64,000 nucleotides of DNA from Lentibacillus populi (GCA_014642895.1 BMJD01000011.1:39593-103592); one strand, 5' to 3'. Numbered from the stretch's first letter, positions 9,705-18,466 are shown. Notes: generated by a model from the letters alone, not told the origin. Program-made: numbers and translations.

Positions 9705-10943
9705 CTACTTTGCCGTCAGATCTAAAACGGCCTGCAGCATAACATTTACTCCGTTTTCACAGTCCTCCCATGGTGTCCATTCATCTTCCGCATGGCTCTT
9801 ACCGTTTACACTCGGCACAAAGATCATAGCAGTTGGAATATATGTTGCGATAAACTGTGCATCATGTCCGGCACCACTGACCATGCGCTTATAGGAATAT
9901 CCGATATTTTTCGCTGATTGTTCTACTGCATTTACGATTTTCTCATCAAACCATACTGTATTCCGATCCCATTGTTTCGTTGTTTTCACCTCACATTTTT
10001 CTCTGCCAGTGGATTCAGGGAGCCCCTGAATAATTTCCTCCACTTGCCTGATGGTTTTGGCATCCTGATGTCTTGCCTCAAGGGTAAACACAACCTTATT
10101 GGGAATGACGGTATGAATGTTTGGACTAACATTCATTCTGCCAATCGTATAGACCAATTTATCATCCAGTTTGTTCATTTTCTCACGTATTTCAGTAATT
10201 AAATTATTGGTAGCAAATAAGGCATCTTTTCGCATTGACATTGGAGTTGTACCCGCATGGTCGGAATCACCGCTAACCTCGATCTCATAATTGACCATCC
10301 CAACCACACATTCAACGACACCAATCTGCAGTGATTCACTTTCTAACACAGGCCCCTGTTCAATGTGTAACTCTAAAAAGGCAGCTGCATCTGTTAACCG
10401 ATTTGTTTCCTTTCCTGCAAAGCCACTGTTCTTTAGTGCCTCCCCAAATGTAATGCCCTCCGTGTCTGTTGACTGCAACATGGTCGATTTATCAAACCAG
10501 CCGGAAAGCACACCGGAAGACATCATCGCGGGTTCAAATCGCGCCCCCTCTTCATTGGTAATATTGGCAACTACAATAGGCACCTGAGGCTTGATGCCAT
10601 TTTCAACGATGGTCCGGACAACTTCCAGTCCTGTCAATACACCAAGCACACCGTCAAAACGTCCACCTTTTTTTACGGAATCCAAATGGGACCCTACAAC
10701 CACTGGAGGCTGATCATTATCTATTCCCGGCAATGTTGCGTACATATTGGCCATATCATCCCACACGACCGTCATTCCAAGCTTTTCACACTCGGATTGG
10801 AAATGCTTCCTAGCTTTAAGATCTATGTCAGACAATGCTAAGCGGGTAACACCATTGTTTTCGGTTCTGCCAAAATCAGCGAACTCCTCGATGGTATTTT
10901 TTAGCCGTTTCCCATTGATCAGTACCTTTTGTTTTTCCATCAT
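9705..10943 (-). CDS. M20-family N-carbamoyl-beta-alanine amidohydrolase (beta-ureidopropionase)
   Basis: 412-aa Zn-dependent hydrolase of the hydantoinase/carbamoylase (AmaB/allantoate amidohydrolase) family. It should cleave N-carbamoyl-beta-alanine to beta-alanine, CO2 and ammonia. Metal ligands are visible: His86 in GSHLDSV, Asp97 in GGRFDGVL, Glu132 in NEEGARF, His193 in ELHIEQGP and a C-terminal His in GKSHAEDEW; GAGHDAQ carries the substrate-binding His. GGGGAGG lies 6 nt before the ATG. The gene follows a conserved-looking 75-aa protein and the NCS1 permease on the minus strand. A second, broken copy of this family lies at 23.3-24.9 kb. Allantoate amidohydrolase is the alternative by family, but no other purine genes are nearby. 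Confidence 0.88.
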   Translation of the reverse strand: MMEKQKVLINGKRLKNTIEEFADFGRTENNGVTRLALSDIDLKARKHFQSECEKLGMTVVWDDMANMYATLPGIDNDQPPVVVGSHLDSVKKGGRFDGVLGVLTGLEVVRTIVENGIKPQVPIVVANITNEEGARFEPAMMSSGVLSGWFDKSTMLQSTDTEGITFGEALKNSGFAGKETNRLTDAAAFLELHIEQGPVLESESLQIGVVECVVGMVNYEIEVSGDSDHAGTTPMSMRKDALFATNNLITEIREKMNKLDDKLVYTIGRMNVSPNIHTVIPNKVVFTLEARHQDAKTIRQVEEIIQGLPESTGREKCEVKTTKQWDRNTVWFDEKIVNAVEQSAKNIGYSYKRMVSGAGHDAQFIATYIPTAMIFVPSVNGKSHAEDEWTPWEDCENGVNVMLQAVLDLTAK

Positions 10944-10975
10944 TTTTTGCCTCCCCTTCCATTTCTCTCTTGTGT

Positions 10976-11203
10976 TTACTCAGTCATTTGTTCTTGCTGC
11001 TTGATGTACAATGTCGTAAAATACTTTCGACTATCCGGGTGTGTTAAACGTATTGTCTTTTTATCTGAAGTCATTTTATTCTCGAATTCGACTACATCTC
11101 CATCAAGCGTACCTTTTGAAGCCGTCATGATATACCCTTTTTTCACCAAATCATCCACTTGACGTTTTTCTGATAGAAATGCATCATAGCTTGACAAGGC
11201 CAT
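10976..11203 (-). CDS. Small unknown protein in the pyrimidine operon
   Basis: A 75-aa soluble protein (begins MALSSYDAFLSEKRQVDD) that I do not recognise. It has an excellent AAAGGAGGG 5 nt before the ATG at 11203 and sits 17 nt after the NCS1 permease and 32 nt before the carbamoylase, so it is almost certainly translated as part of that operon. It contains no membrane segment, no Cys and no obvious motif. It reads as alternating short strands with charged turns (TLDGDVVEFENKMTSDKK). It could be an accessory or regulatory subunit of either neighbour; that is a guess from position only. Confidence 0.75.
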   Translation of the reverse strand: MALSSYDAFLSEKRQVDDLVKKGYIMTASKGTLDGDVVEFENKMTSDKKTIRLTHPDSRKYFTTLYIKQQEQMTE

Positions 11204-11220
11204 GTTCCCTCCTTTATCCA

Positions 11221-12696
11221 TTAACCTACTACTTCTTCCTGACTTTCTCCACTACTTTCCTTAATTACCCAATCGCGTCCGACGGTAATTCCCAAGTATT
11301 TTTCGTCGTTTGGATCCTCTATTTCGGCCTGTGGAAATTTTTTGAAGTACCAATGTTTAGCCAGCACATAGTAAACAGCTCCTGCTATAATAAATCCGAC
11401 GATAAACGAATAATCCATGAAAAGAATGGCTACAATACCGCCAATCACCCAAGCAATAAAACCAACGATGTTTACACCACCATGGAACCTGAACTGTCCG
11501 TCATGCTCGTATAGTTCCTGTACATTTACCCTTCGCTTCCGCAACATATAATAATCGACAACGAGAATCCCGCTTATCGCTGACAAAACGGCCCCAAAGA
11601 ATAACAACGCCTGAGTCAATATTTCATAGACACTCCAAGGCTGAATAACCGTTCCGACAATCCCGACAACAAATACTGCAATCGCATTGGATACTTTTGG
11701 CCCTAATACATTTGAAAAAATAGCAGCAGCAGGTACGATGTTTGCAGCCGTATTCGTGGACCACTGTGTCAGTACAATCATCAGAAGCAGCATTGCCAGC
11801 ATCCAGCCGGAAGCAGTCTCCTGTAACGCGATAACCGGGTTAGAACTGCCTGCAACCATAAAGGCTGCCGCACCAATCATGATCATAAATGTTTCCGTCA
11901 ATGGCATGGCAATCAGGCTACCGATCAAATTCGTTCTGTTTCGTTTAAACCAATTTCTTTCATATTTAGGTGCCTTAAAAAACCGTGATATGGTCGGGAT
12001 ATCGCACCCCAGTGTTGCCCAGAAACCCATATTGGCAAAAATAACGATCATAAATGCTGTAACCGCGGCGCCTCCTGTAACTGGACTTGCTGCCCAAGCC
12101 CATACATTGCCACCTTGTTCGGCAATATCCGCTGTTAACGTGTTATAGATGATCAAGGATAAAATAATAATGATCGGGGCAGCAATATCGGCAAAGCGTT
12201 CCACCCATTTAATACCGGAAGCAGTATTAATTAACTGTACAATGGCAAATATCAAATAGCATAACAACCAGTTATCAAATTCCGGATTGATCGTATGGAT
12301 GATCGAATTGATCGCGGTTGAACCGAAATACGTATTTAGCCCAAACCAAAATGATGCTGTGACTGCTCGTGCTATCGAGGGGATATGAGTTCCAACTATA
12401 CCAAAGGGTGCTCGCATATAAACTGGAAAAGACAAGCCATGTTCCACCCCGATATCTCCGACAATTGAAATAAAAATACCAACCGCAATACAGCCGATCA
12501 ACGTTGCCAGTACTACCCAGGGCAAGGAAATACTTTGAACTCCGGAGGCGCCGATATCAAAGGTTGCTAAAAGTATGGCCATCCCAACCCACATTGCAAA
12601 AAATCCCATGACTCCTATCTTCCGCTGATTATAACCAATTGGAAGTAAATCCGGTGACTTTAGGTACGAGTTGTTGTTTTCATTAGTCTTTCCCAT
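11221..12696 (-). CDS. NCS1-family nucleobase:cation symporter
   Basis: 491-aa membrane permease with about twelve transmembrane segments. The family signatures are visible in FFAMWVGMAI near the N-terminus, in the NTYFGSTAINSI segment and in the FWATLGCDIPTISRF loop. It belongs to the NCS1 family (PucI/CodB/Mhp1-like), which imports uracil, allantoin, cytosine or hydantoins. AAGGGG stands upstream of the ATG. The stop codon is 17 nt from the start of the next gene, and the product very probably supplies uracil, thymine or a dihydropyrimidine to PreTA, HydA and the carbamoylase. Substrate cannot be told from sequence alone. Confidence 0.9.
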   Translation of the reverse strand: MGKTNENNNSYLKSPDLLPIGYNQRKIGVMGFFAMWVGMAILLATFDIGASGVQSISLPWVVLATLIGCIAVGIFISIVGDIGVEHGLSFPVYMRAPFGIVGTHIPSIARAVTASFWFGLNTYFGSTAINSIIHTINPEFDNWLLCYLIFAIVQLINTASGIKWVERFADIAAPIIIILSLIIYNTLTADIAEQGGNVWAWAASPVTGGAAVTAFMIVIFANMGFWATLGCDIPTISRFFKAPKYERNWFKRNRTNLIGSLIAMPLTETFMIMIGAAAFMVAGSSNPVIALQETASGWMLAMLLLMIVLTQWSTNTAANIVPAAAIFSNVLGPKVSNAIAVFVVGIVGTVIQPWSVYEILTQALLFFGAVLSAISGILVVDYYMLRKRRVNVQELYEHDGQFRFHGGVNIVGFIAWVIGGIVAILFMDYSFIVGFIIAGAVYYVLAKHWYFKKFPQAEIEDPNDEKYLGITVGRDWVIKESSGESQEEVVG

Positions 12697-12728
12697 CGTT
12701 TTTCCCCTTTTAATTTATTGAGGATCAC

Positions 12729-12755
12729 GAAGCTGTTTGATCGTCAAACAGCTTC
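12729..12755. promoter_or_regulatory. Perfect 27-bp palindrome upstream of the NCS1 permease
   Basis: GAAGCTGTTTGA, three bases, TCAAACAGCTTC: a perfect 12-bp inverted repeat 33 nt upstream of the permease start and downstream of preA. It may be a terminator or attenuator for preTA or an operator; there is no T run on the minus strand. Confidence 0.45.
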
Positions 12756-12827
12756 CTCCTCAATTACTCAGTTTCATTCACGAAATCCTCCACCTTTTCC
12801 GTTTGCTTATTTTCAGAACTAACTTTT

Positions 12828-13044
12828 AGTAACAAAGGCGTAAGCGCCCGTTTAGAAACGTACAAACTGGAGCACTTCGCAATGAGATAAAGGAAACACG
12901 GTGAGCTGGAAGCGAACCGATGTTGACTTATCGTAGTGGAGAAGTGTGAAGTTTGCTAGTTGCTGGACGCTGGAGCCGGACGTGGCTGTCGCAGAAAGTG
13001 ACATTAACGCAGCCTGAATGTTTATACTTTCCTATAACTTAAAA
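12828..13044 (+). repeat. Intergenic repeat element, copy 1 (217 bp)
   Basis: Closely similar to the inverted copy at 23786-24060: shared blocks include ACGTACAAACTGGAGCAC, GATAAAGGAAACACGGTGAG, GATGTTGACTTATCGTAGTG and GAAGTTTGCTAGTTGCTGG. This copy lacks an internal segment of roughly 65 bp present in copy 2. Both ends have a TAAG-like edge, suggesting short imperfect terminal inverted repeats. Non-coding; GC-richer than its surroundings. Confidence 0.75.
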
Positions 13045-13062
13045 AATGCTAACAAATGAAAA

Positions 13063-14334
13063 TCAGCTGTTACTATTCATCACTTGCAAAGCTGCCTGCC
13101 GGTCATTCCAGGACATTGGCGGTTCGGCTGGCTCAAGATCCACCATATCGATTGCCCCCTCAACTGGACAAACAATTGAACAAAGGTTGCAGCCGACACA
13201 GTCGTCTTCCCTGACCTTTAAATAATCATTGCCATTTTCATCGACCAGCATATCGATGCATTGATGGGAAGTATCTTCACAGGCGATATGACACTTATTG
13301 CAATTAATGCAAATATCATTATTAATGCGTGCAACTATTCGGTGATTTAAATCCAAATTGCTCCAGTCTGTATATTTTTCAACTGATTTCCCAACTAGTT
13401 GACTAACAGATGCAATCCCTTTGTCATCCAAATAATTGCTCAAGCCCTCGGTCAAATCATCGATAATACTAAATCCGTGATGCATGGCTGCTGTACATAT
13501 TTGCACACCGCCGGCACCCATCAGCATAAACTCAACCGTGTCCTGCCAGGTAGAAATGCCGCCAATCCCCGAAATCGGGATATGGAAGTCCGGTTGCCGT
13601 GCGCATTCACCAATCATATTCAGCGCAATCGGTTTAACCGCCGGTCCGCAGTAACCACCATGCGCTCCCTTTCCATTCACATTCGGTATTGGACTCCACG
13701 TATCAATGTCTACGCCTATTAAACTATTAATTGTATTGATCATACTGACTGCATCAGCGCCACCACGTTGTGCAGCTTTTGCTGTCGCGGTAATATCGGT
13801 AATATTCGGTGTTAATTTCGTAATGACCGGTACTTCTGCGACTTCCTTGGCATATAGCGTTGACTTTTCTACTAGGTCCGGATGCTGGCCTACCGCTGAA
13901 CCCATTCCTCGTTCAGACATCCCATGCGGACAACCGAGGTTTAACTCAAAACCATCTACCCCGACATCTTGTACCCGTTTGACAATTTCGTGCCATTTAT
14001 CCCGCTCTGGTTCTACCATTAATGAGGCAATAATGACCCGATCCGGAAAGCGTTTCTTTGTTTCATAGATTTCTTTTAAATTTTCCTCAATCGGCCGGTC
14101 GGAAACCAATTCAATATTGTTAAAACCGGCTACCCGCTGACCGTTAAAGTGATACCCGCCAAAACGCGAGGTCACATTCAACACCGGTTCACAAAGTGTT
14201 TTCCATACGGCACCGCCCCATCCGGCTGCAAATGCACGCTGTACCTGATAACCTGTATTCGTTGGCGGTGCAGATGCAAGCCAGTAAGGATTTGGAGACT
14301 TAATTCCTGCAAAATTGATACTGATATCAGCCAT
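13063..14334 (-). CDS. preA: NAD-dependent dihydropyrimidine dehydrogenase, catalytic subunit PreA
   Basis: 423-aa FMN/iron-sulfur subunit that reduces uracil or thymine to the 5,6-dihydro form. A dihydroorotate-dehydrogenase-like barrel carries the active-site loop ELNLGCPHGMSERGMG; its Cys, about residue 135, corresponds to the catalytic Cys671 of mammalian enzyme, while the neighbouring Ser is Gly here. The C-terminus has two 4Fe-4S ferredoxin motifs, CINCNKCHIAC and CVGCNLCSIVC. The ATG at 14334 is 7 nt from GGGAGG; the ATG two codons earlier abuts the ribosome binding site and is unlikely. It follows preT by 26 nt. Electrons should pass from NADH through PreT flavin and Fe-S centres to PreA. 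Confidence 0.94.
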   Translation of the reverse strand: MADISINFAGIKSPNPYWLASAPPTNTGYQVQRAFAAGWGGAVWKTLCEPVLNVTSRFGGYHFNGQRVAGFNNIELVSDRPIEENLKEIYETKKRFPDRVIIASLMVEPERDKWHEIVKRVQDVGVDGFELNLGCPHGMSERGMGSAVGQHPDLVEKSTLYAKEVAEVPVITKLTPNITDITATAKAAQRGGADAVSMINTINSLIGVDIDTWSPIPNVNGKGAHGGYCGPAVKPIALNMIGECARQPDFHIPISGIGGISTWQDTVEFMLMGAGGVQICTAAMHHGFSIIDDLTEGLSNYLDDKGIASVSQLVGKSVEKYTDWSNLDLNHRIVARINNDICINCNKCHIACEDTSHQCIDMLVDENGNDYLKVREDDCVGCNLCSIVCPVEGAIDMVDLEPAEPPMSWNDRQAALQVMNSNS

Positions 14335-14360
14335 ATTCATCCTCCCATCACATTTTTTAT

Positions 14361-15731
14361 TTAAACCTTTTCTTTAGACCCTTTTAACTGCTGATGTACC
14401 GCATACGCTGTCTCTTTTCCCTGCTGTGCTGCAGATACGGCCATCGCTTCACCGATACCCTTTGCAAAGACTACATCACCTGCCGCATAGACTTTCGGTT
14501 CGGTCGTTTTGAAGGTTACAGGATCTACTTTGACAACCCCACCCTGATGGTCCAGGTCAAATGCTTCAATTAACTGATGATGCCGTGTCTGACCAATTGC
14601 TTTAATGACGATATCAACATCCATTAGAAATTCAGATCCCTTTATTTCTATTGGCCGCTTGCGCCCGTCTGATTCCGCTTCCTTTAATTCCATACGAACG
14701 CATTCCATCTGTTTGACATGACCACTACCATCACCGATCAAACGCTTCGGGGCAACTAACCACCTGAATTCCACACCATCCTGTTTGGCAAAGTCGTATT
14801 CAAACTTATACGCAGACATTTCCACTTCCGTCCGCCGGTAGAGAATTTTAACGCTATCCGCACCGAGTCTCACCGCTGTCGTTGCACCATCGATCGCAGT
14901 ATTCCCTGCACCGATAACAGCAACGCGCTTCCCAGCAAATTCAGTTGGATAATTTCCGTTCTTTACTTCTTCAACAAGATCAATAGCGTCGTAAATACCT
15001 GCTAAATCTTCTCCCTCGATTCCTAACATTGGCACCTTCCCCATTCCTGCAGCAAGGATAACCGCATCATAATTATCCACAAGATCCTCTGCAACAATAT
15101 CTTTGCCTACTTCGGTATTTGTGCGGATGTCAACACCCAAGCTCTTAACCTGTTCCACTTCCCATAAGGAAATATCCTTTGGAAGCCGAAACGGAACAAT
15201 ACCATGCGTGTCTAATCCGCCAGCTTCGTCTTTAGCTTCAAAAATCGTCACCGTATAGCCGAGCCGACCCAGTTCACGGGCTGCCGATAAGCCTGCTGGA
15301 CCACTGCCAACAATCGCAATCTGCTTGCCGTTTTTCTCTCCAGCTTTAAACAATACCTGTTCATTTTTAATCGACCAGTCGGTTGCAAAGCGCTGTAGGT
15401 CTCCAATCATAATCGGTTTCGTGGAATGATTAAGTACACAAGCCCCCTCACACAATTCCTCTGTCGGACAAACACGTGCACAGCTTGCTCCAATAGGATT
15501 CGCTTCCATAATTGTTTTTGCCGAACCCTTTAAATTTCCGGATGCAATCTTTTTAATAAAACCTGGGATATTAATTTCAGTCGGACAGGCCGTAATGCAA
15601 GGTGCATCATAACAGTACAGGCAGCGGTTCGCCTCATCTAATGCCTCCTGAGCATTAAAACTAGGCTTAGATTCATCAAAATTCTTTTTCATATCTTCCG
15701 CTGACAGTAAATTTTGCAGTAAATGTTCCAA
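14361..15731 (-). CDS. preT: NAD-dependent dihydropyrimidine dehydrogenase, electron-entry subunit PreT
   Basis: 456-aa flavoprotein of the glutamate-synthase small-subunit type. N-terminal Fe-S cysteines stand at 37, 40, 45 and 49 (CLYCYDAPCITACP) and at 84, 88, 94 and 98. An FAD-binding GSGPAG lies at 142-147, and an NAD(P) fold with VIGAGNTAIDG near 275. It is the NADH dehydrogenase half of the PreTA complex. The start is TTG 15731 with AAGGAGG 7 nt upstream. It heads the preT-preA unit; the upstream 270-nt AT-rich region contains CTTTGTAATGATAC, a motif shared with the pucR promoter region. Confidence 0.93.
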   Translation of the reverse strand: MEHLLQNLLSAEDMKKNFDESKPSFNAQEALDEANRCLYCYDAPCITACPTEINIPGFIKKIASGNLKGSAKTIMEANPIGASCARVCPTEELCEGACVLNHSTKPIMIGDLQRFATDWSIKNEQVLFKAGEKNGKQIAIVGSGPAGLSAARELGRLGYTVTIFEAKDEAGGLDTHGIVPFRLPKDISLWEVEQVKSLGVDIRTNTEVGKDIVAEDLVDNYDAVILAAGMGKVPMLGIEGEDLAGIYDAIDLVEEVKNGNYPTEFAGKRVAVIGAGNTAIDGATTAVRLGADSVKILYRRTEVEMSAYKFEYDFAKQDGVEFRWLVAPKRLIGDGSGHVKQMECVRMELKEAESDGRKRPIEIKGSEFLMDVDIVIKAIGQTRHHQLIEAFDLDHQGGVVKVDPVTFKTTEPKVYAAGDVVFAKGIGEAMAVSAAQQGKETAYAVHQQLKGSKEKV

Positions 15732-15977
15732 TGAAAAGCCTCCTTTTCAGGGTTCATCACTTAAAAATCAATCTAATTATGAACCCTTTTTTATTTTTGT
15801 CCGATTACAAATACGAATTGATCTGGAAATCACCCCTTGCATATACAATCTGCATGATGAGACCTTCAATTAACGAACAGTAAAAGTAAGCGTTTGTATC
15901 CTATGTTTGCTATTATATTTTTTAAAATTTATAATATATTTTACATTGTGTAACAATTTTGTGGTTATTATTAGCCG

Positions 15978-15991
15978 CTTTGTAATGATAC
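15978..15991. promoter_or_regulatory. Second copy of the candidate pucR-region box, upstream of preT
   Basis: CTTTGTAATGATAC matches CTTTGTAACATGATAC at 7981-7996 apart from a two-base gap. It lies 247 nt upstream of preT, beside a very AT-rich stretch and the partial palindrome TTGTGTAACAA at 15946-15956. Confidence 0.3.
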
Positions 15992-16001
15992 AGCAGTTCA
16001 A

Positions 16002-16487
16002 CTACAACGGGTGAAATTTTCCGCTTACTGCATCAACCGTGATAAAAAAATGATTAGGAAGGTTTAAAATCCCTTCTACTATCCAGTAAGGTCGGTAAAA
16101 TATTTCCTGTTTGGTTAGGGTTAATTTTGGAATCGTGAGTATTTTCTTTTTGCTTGAAAGAGAATGATATAAAAAATCCTCTGCCCTCTCCTTAGCATCT
16201 GCTAGTGTTAAATCTGGTTGAATGAAATCCCGATCAGATACTTCCTGTTTCATAAGCTGCGGAAATGTATCAGCCAAAGCTCCAACTTTATTAACGCCAT
16301 CAATAGTGCAACCTACATGACCTTTTAGCGGATGGAAAAAGTTCCTTCTATCGATTACATATTCAAAAATCATATAAGGATAAAACACAAGCCTTTGCAC
16401 CTTATATGTTGTCTCTGGATCTAACTTTTCCAGCCGCTTTTTAACTTCCTCTTGACGAAAGCCCGGTTGTTCTGCGTTAATGATCAT
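16002..16487 (-). CDS. Uncharacterised 161-aa protein coupled to a sodium symporter
   Basis: I do not recognise the family. The product is soluble, rich in aromatic residues and beta-strand-like segments (YKVQRLVFYPYMIFEYVI, YRPYWIVEGIL, FFITVDAVSGKFHPL). The last segment resembles the ITVDA.SG turn of PepSY-type domains, so a divergent PepSY-like fold is possible. It starts 7 nt after the symporter stop codon, whose end supplies AAAGGGTGA as ribosome binding site. The tight linkage suggests a partner or regulator of the symporter. Confidence 0.75.
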   Translation of the reverse strand: MIINAEQPGFRQEEVKKRLEKLDPETTYKVQRLVFYPYMIFEYVIDRRNFFHPLKGHVGCTIDGVNKVGALADTFPQLMKQEVSDRDFIQPDLTLADAKERAEDFLYHSLSSKKKILTIPKLTLTKQEIFYRPYWIVEGILNLPNHFFITVDAVSGKFHPL

Positions 16488-16494
16488 CAGCGAT

Positions 16495-18057
16495 TCACCC
16501 TTTTACTGGTATATTATTTTGAATGAAGGTTGAAATAATTTTCGCCTCCGGACTAATATCACGATTGATATGTTTATCAATATTTTTCGGTAGTGGTCGT
16601 GGTCCCTTTGCCTCTTCAAATACTTTTTTAATCGGTTCTGAAGGTGGTGTACCAAACGGGTTCCCAATCATCATTGCAATAATGGAGATAATTAAACCGG
16701 CAAGGAATGGATGTATACCAGTTACACTTTGCCAGTCAAACGACGTCCATAGTATATTTGTCACCCCACCACAGATCATCGAGCATAGAACCCCAACACT
16801 ATTTGCCTTTTTCCAATAGACAGCGGCGATATAAGGAACCATAAAACTATTGCCCAGTGTACCAAACGCAAACACAACCAGATCAAAAACCTTTGGTGGC
16901 TGTACGATGGCAACGATAATACCGATTACCCCAGCTAAGAGCACACTAAGTCTGGACACGAGTATCATTTTGTTATGGCTTGCTTTTTTATCGATAAACC
17001 GTTGATACACATCACGTGACAAAATGGTCCCTGCCTGCATCAAAATAGAATCAGAAGTCGACATGATCGCTGCCATCACCGCCGAAAGTAATAAAGCTGC
17101 AAAAATCCCTGGGAAGAACGTATACGCAAGCGTTGGAATAACCATTTCGGGATCACTCAAATTTGGCAAAAGAATGATCCCTATAAAACCTAACAGATAT
17201 GGTGAATAAGCAAATAATTGGTTATAGATAGCTGTCCAGAGTGTAGCAGTCTTCACAGTTTTTGTACTTTTCATGGACATATGTCTGACCACAACATGCG
17301 GCAGTCCCATATAGCCAATCATGTAAATTAAACTGGAGCCTAAAATAACACCCCATTGTCCATAAAAGACATAATCCTTCCCCCAAATACTTAAGTATGA
17401 CGGGTCAATTTCACTAAGAGACTGGTTTAAGCCGGAAAGCCCGCCTACATGGACGAGACCAACAATTAACAGGCATAAAACCCCTAAAAGCATAACCAGT
17501 GCCTGAAAGAAGTCTGTCCATACAACAGCCAGATAACCTCCAGCAACTGTATAGATGATAATGATACCAACACCGATAATCACGGCCCACTCATATTTCC
17601 ACCCCGTCAAAGACTCCAAAGCTTTGCCCGCAGCAAGAAATTGGGCAAATACGTAAGCAAATAAAAAAACGGTGGCAATGATCGATCCCACAACTCTGAC
17701 AGCAGCACTTTCATAACGCTTTTCCAAGTATTCAATCGGCGACAATGCCCCCAGAATTTCCGACATCCTCCTCATGCGTTTCCCCAAAACGGATAGATTA
17801 ATAATTCCACCGCCCGCATCACCAATTGCATACATAATGGCATACCAACCTTGTTGAAAGGCTAACGCCGGGCCGCCCAAAAACATAAACCCGCTCATGG
17901 AGGTACTTTGCATCGATAATGCGGTAACAGCAGGACCAACCTTCCTGTCACCCAGCAAGTAACTATCAGGTGATTTGGAGGCCTTTTTGGAAAAATATAA
18001 ACCGATACACAAAAGGACTAATAGATAGATAACGAATATAATGACATCAGACCCCAC
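16495..18057 (-). CDS. SSS-family sodium:solute symporter
   Basis: 520-aa membrane protein with about thirteen transmembrane segments. The family features are the SYLLGDRKVGP motif after the first helix, ALSMQSTSMSGFMFLGGPALAF, and AVMAAIMSTSDSILMQAGT in the region that binds sodium in PutP-type carriers. It starts with GTG, 2 nt after the stop of the 45-aa membrane peptide. The substrate is unknown; position downstream of preTA's upstream region suggests a nitrogen compound or organic acid from the same diet (for example a ureide, pantothenate-like or carboxylate substrate), but this is inference. Confidence 0.88.
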   Translation of the reverse strand: MGSDVIIFVIYLLVLLCIGLYFSKKASKSPDSYLLGDRKVGPAVTALSMQSTSMSGFMFLGGPALAFQQGWYAIMYAIGDAGGGIINLSVLGKRMRRMSEILGALSPIEYLEKRYESAAVRVVGSIIATVFLFAYVFAQFLAAGKALESLTGWKYEWAVIIGVGIIIIYTVAGGYLAVVWTDFFQALVMLLGVLCLLIVGLVHVGGLSGLNQSLSEIDPSYLSIWGKDYVFYGQWGVILGSSLIYMIGYMGLPHVVVRHMSMKSTKTVKTATLWTAIYNQLFAYSPYLLGFIGIILLPNLSDPEMVIPTLAYTFFPGIFAALLLSAVMAAIMSTSDSILMQAGTILSRDVYQRFIDKKASHNKMILVSRLSVLLAGVIGIIVAIVQPPKVFDLVVFAFGTLGNSFMVPYIAAVYWKKANSVGVLCSMICGGVTNILWTSFDWQSVTGIHPFLAGLIISIIAMMIGNPFGTPPSEPIKKVFEEAKGPRPLPKNIDKHINRDISPEAKIISTFIQNNIPVKG

Positions 18058-18059
18058 GT

Positions 18060-18197
18060 TTATTCATCCCCCTTTTCTTGATTCTCCTCCAATTTGTCGT
18101 CCCTGTTTTTGATAAAATACATCATGATACCTAACGCCAGCCAAATAAACGGCCATGGAACGATATACCAGAAAGTATCGACCGGGAAGTTAAACAT
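18060..18197 (-). CDS. Small single-pass membrane protein (symporter accessory)
   Basis: 45-aa protein with one hydrophobic segment (FWYIVPWPFIWLALGIMMYF) and a charged, acidic tail. GGAGGAG stands 6 nt upstream of the ATG at 18197. Its stop codon is 2 nt from the symporter GTG, implying translational coupling. Small partners of this layout (YhdT/DUF997 or DUF3311-like) precede many SSS symporters; assignment to a specific family is not certain. Confidence 0.8.
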   Translation of the reverse strand: MFNFPVDTFWYIVPWPFIWLALGIMMYFIKNRDDKLEENQEKGDE

Positions 18198-18385
18198 CGT
18201 CTCTCCTCCTCGCGAAAAAATTATGTTTAGTTCAAATTTATGTATGGAAACAAGCAATATTACAATACGAATTAGATATTCCTGTACACATAGGACAATC
18301 CTGCTCTTTAAAGAAAGACCGCATCGGATTATCGTTTAGAAATCTATTTTATAAATAACACTTTTTGTAATACTTTATCTGTTAT

Positions 18386-18413
18386 TTGAAAATTTATAGA
18401 AAAGGTTTATAAT
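18386..18413 (+). promoter_or_regulatory. SigA-type promoter of the TetR-ABC operon
   Basis: TTGAAA (18386-18391) and TATAAT (18408-18413) with a 16-nt spacer, about 54 nt before the TetR start codon. Confidence 0.6.
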
Positions 18414-18414
18414 A

Positions 18415-18453
18415 TTTATGAATATAAATATTTTTTATTCATACATTCATAAA
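18415..18453 (+). promoter_or_regulatory. Inverted-repeat operator, probable TetR autoregulatory site
   Basis: TTTATGAAT (18415-18423) and ATTCATAAA (18445-18453) are perfect inverted 9-mers with 21 nt between; a further ATTCATA lies inside. They sit directly downstream of the -10 element, where binding would block transcription of the TetR-ABC operon. Confidence 0.5.
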
Positions 18454-18466
18454 AGGGGGTTTTTTG

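Noticed and set aside
11687..12148. 153-codon frame opposite the NCS1 permease
   Set aside because: Shadow of the permease; no start context and no protein-family likeness.
13880..13935. Apparent loss of the catalytic Cys in PreA (SAVGQ where mammalian enzyme has LACGQ)
   Set aside because: The catalytic Cys671 of the mammalian enzyme aligns with the Cys of NLGCPHG, which is present; the other Cys is not catalytic.
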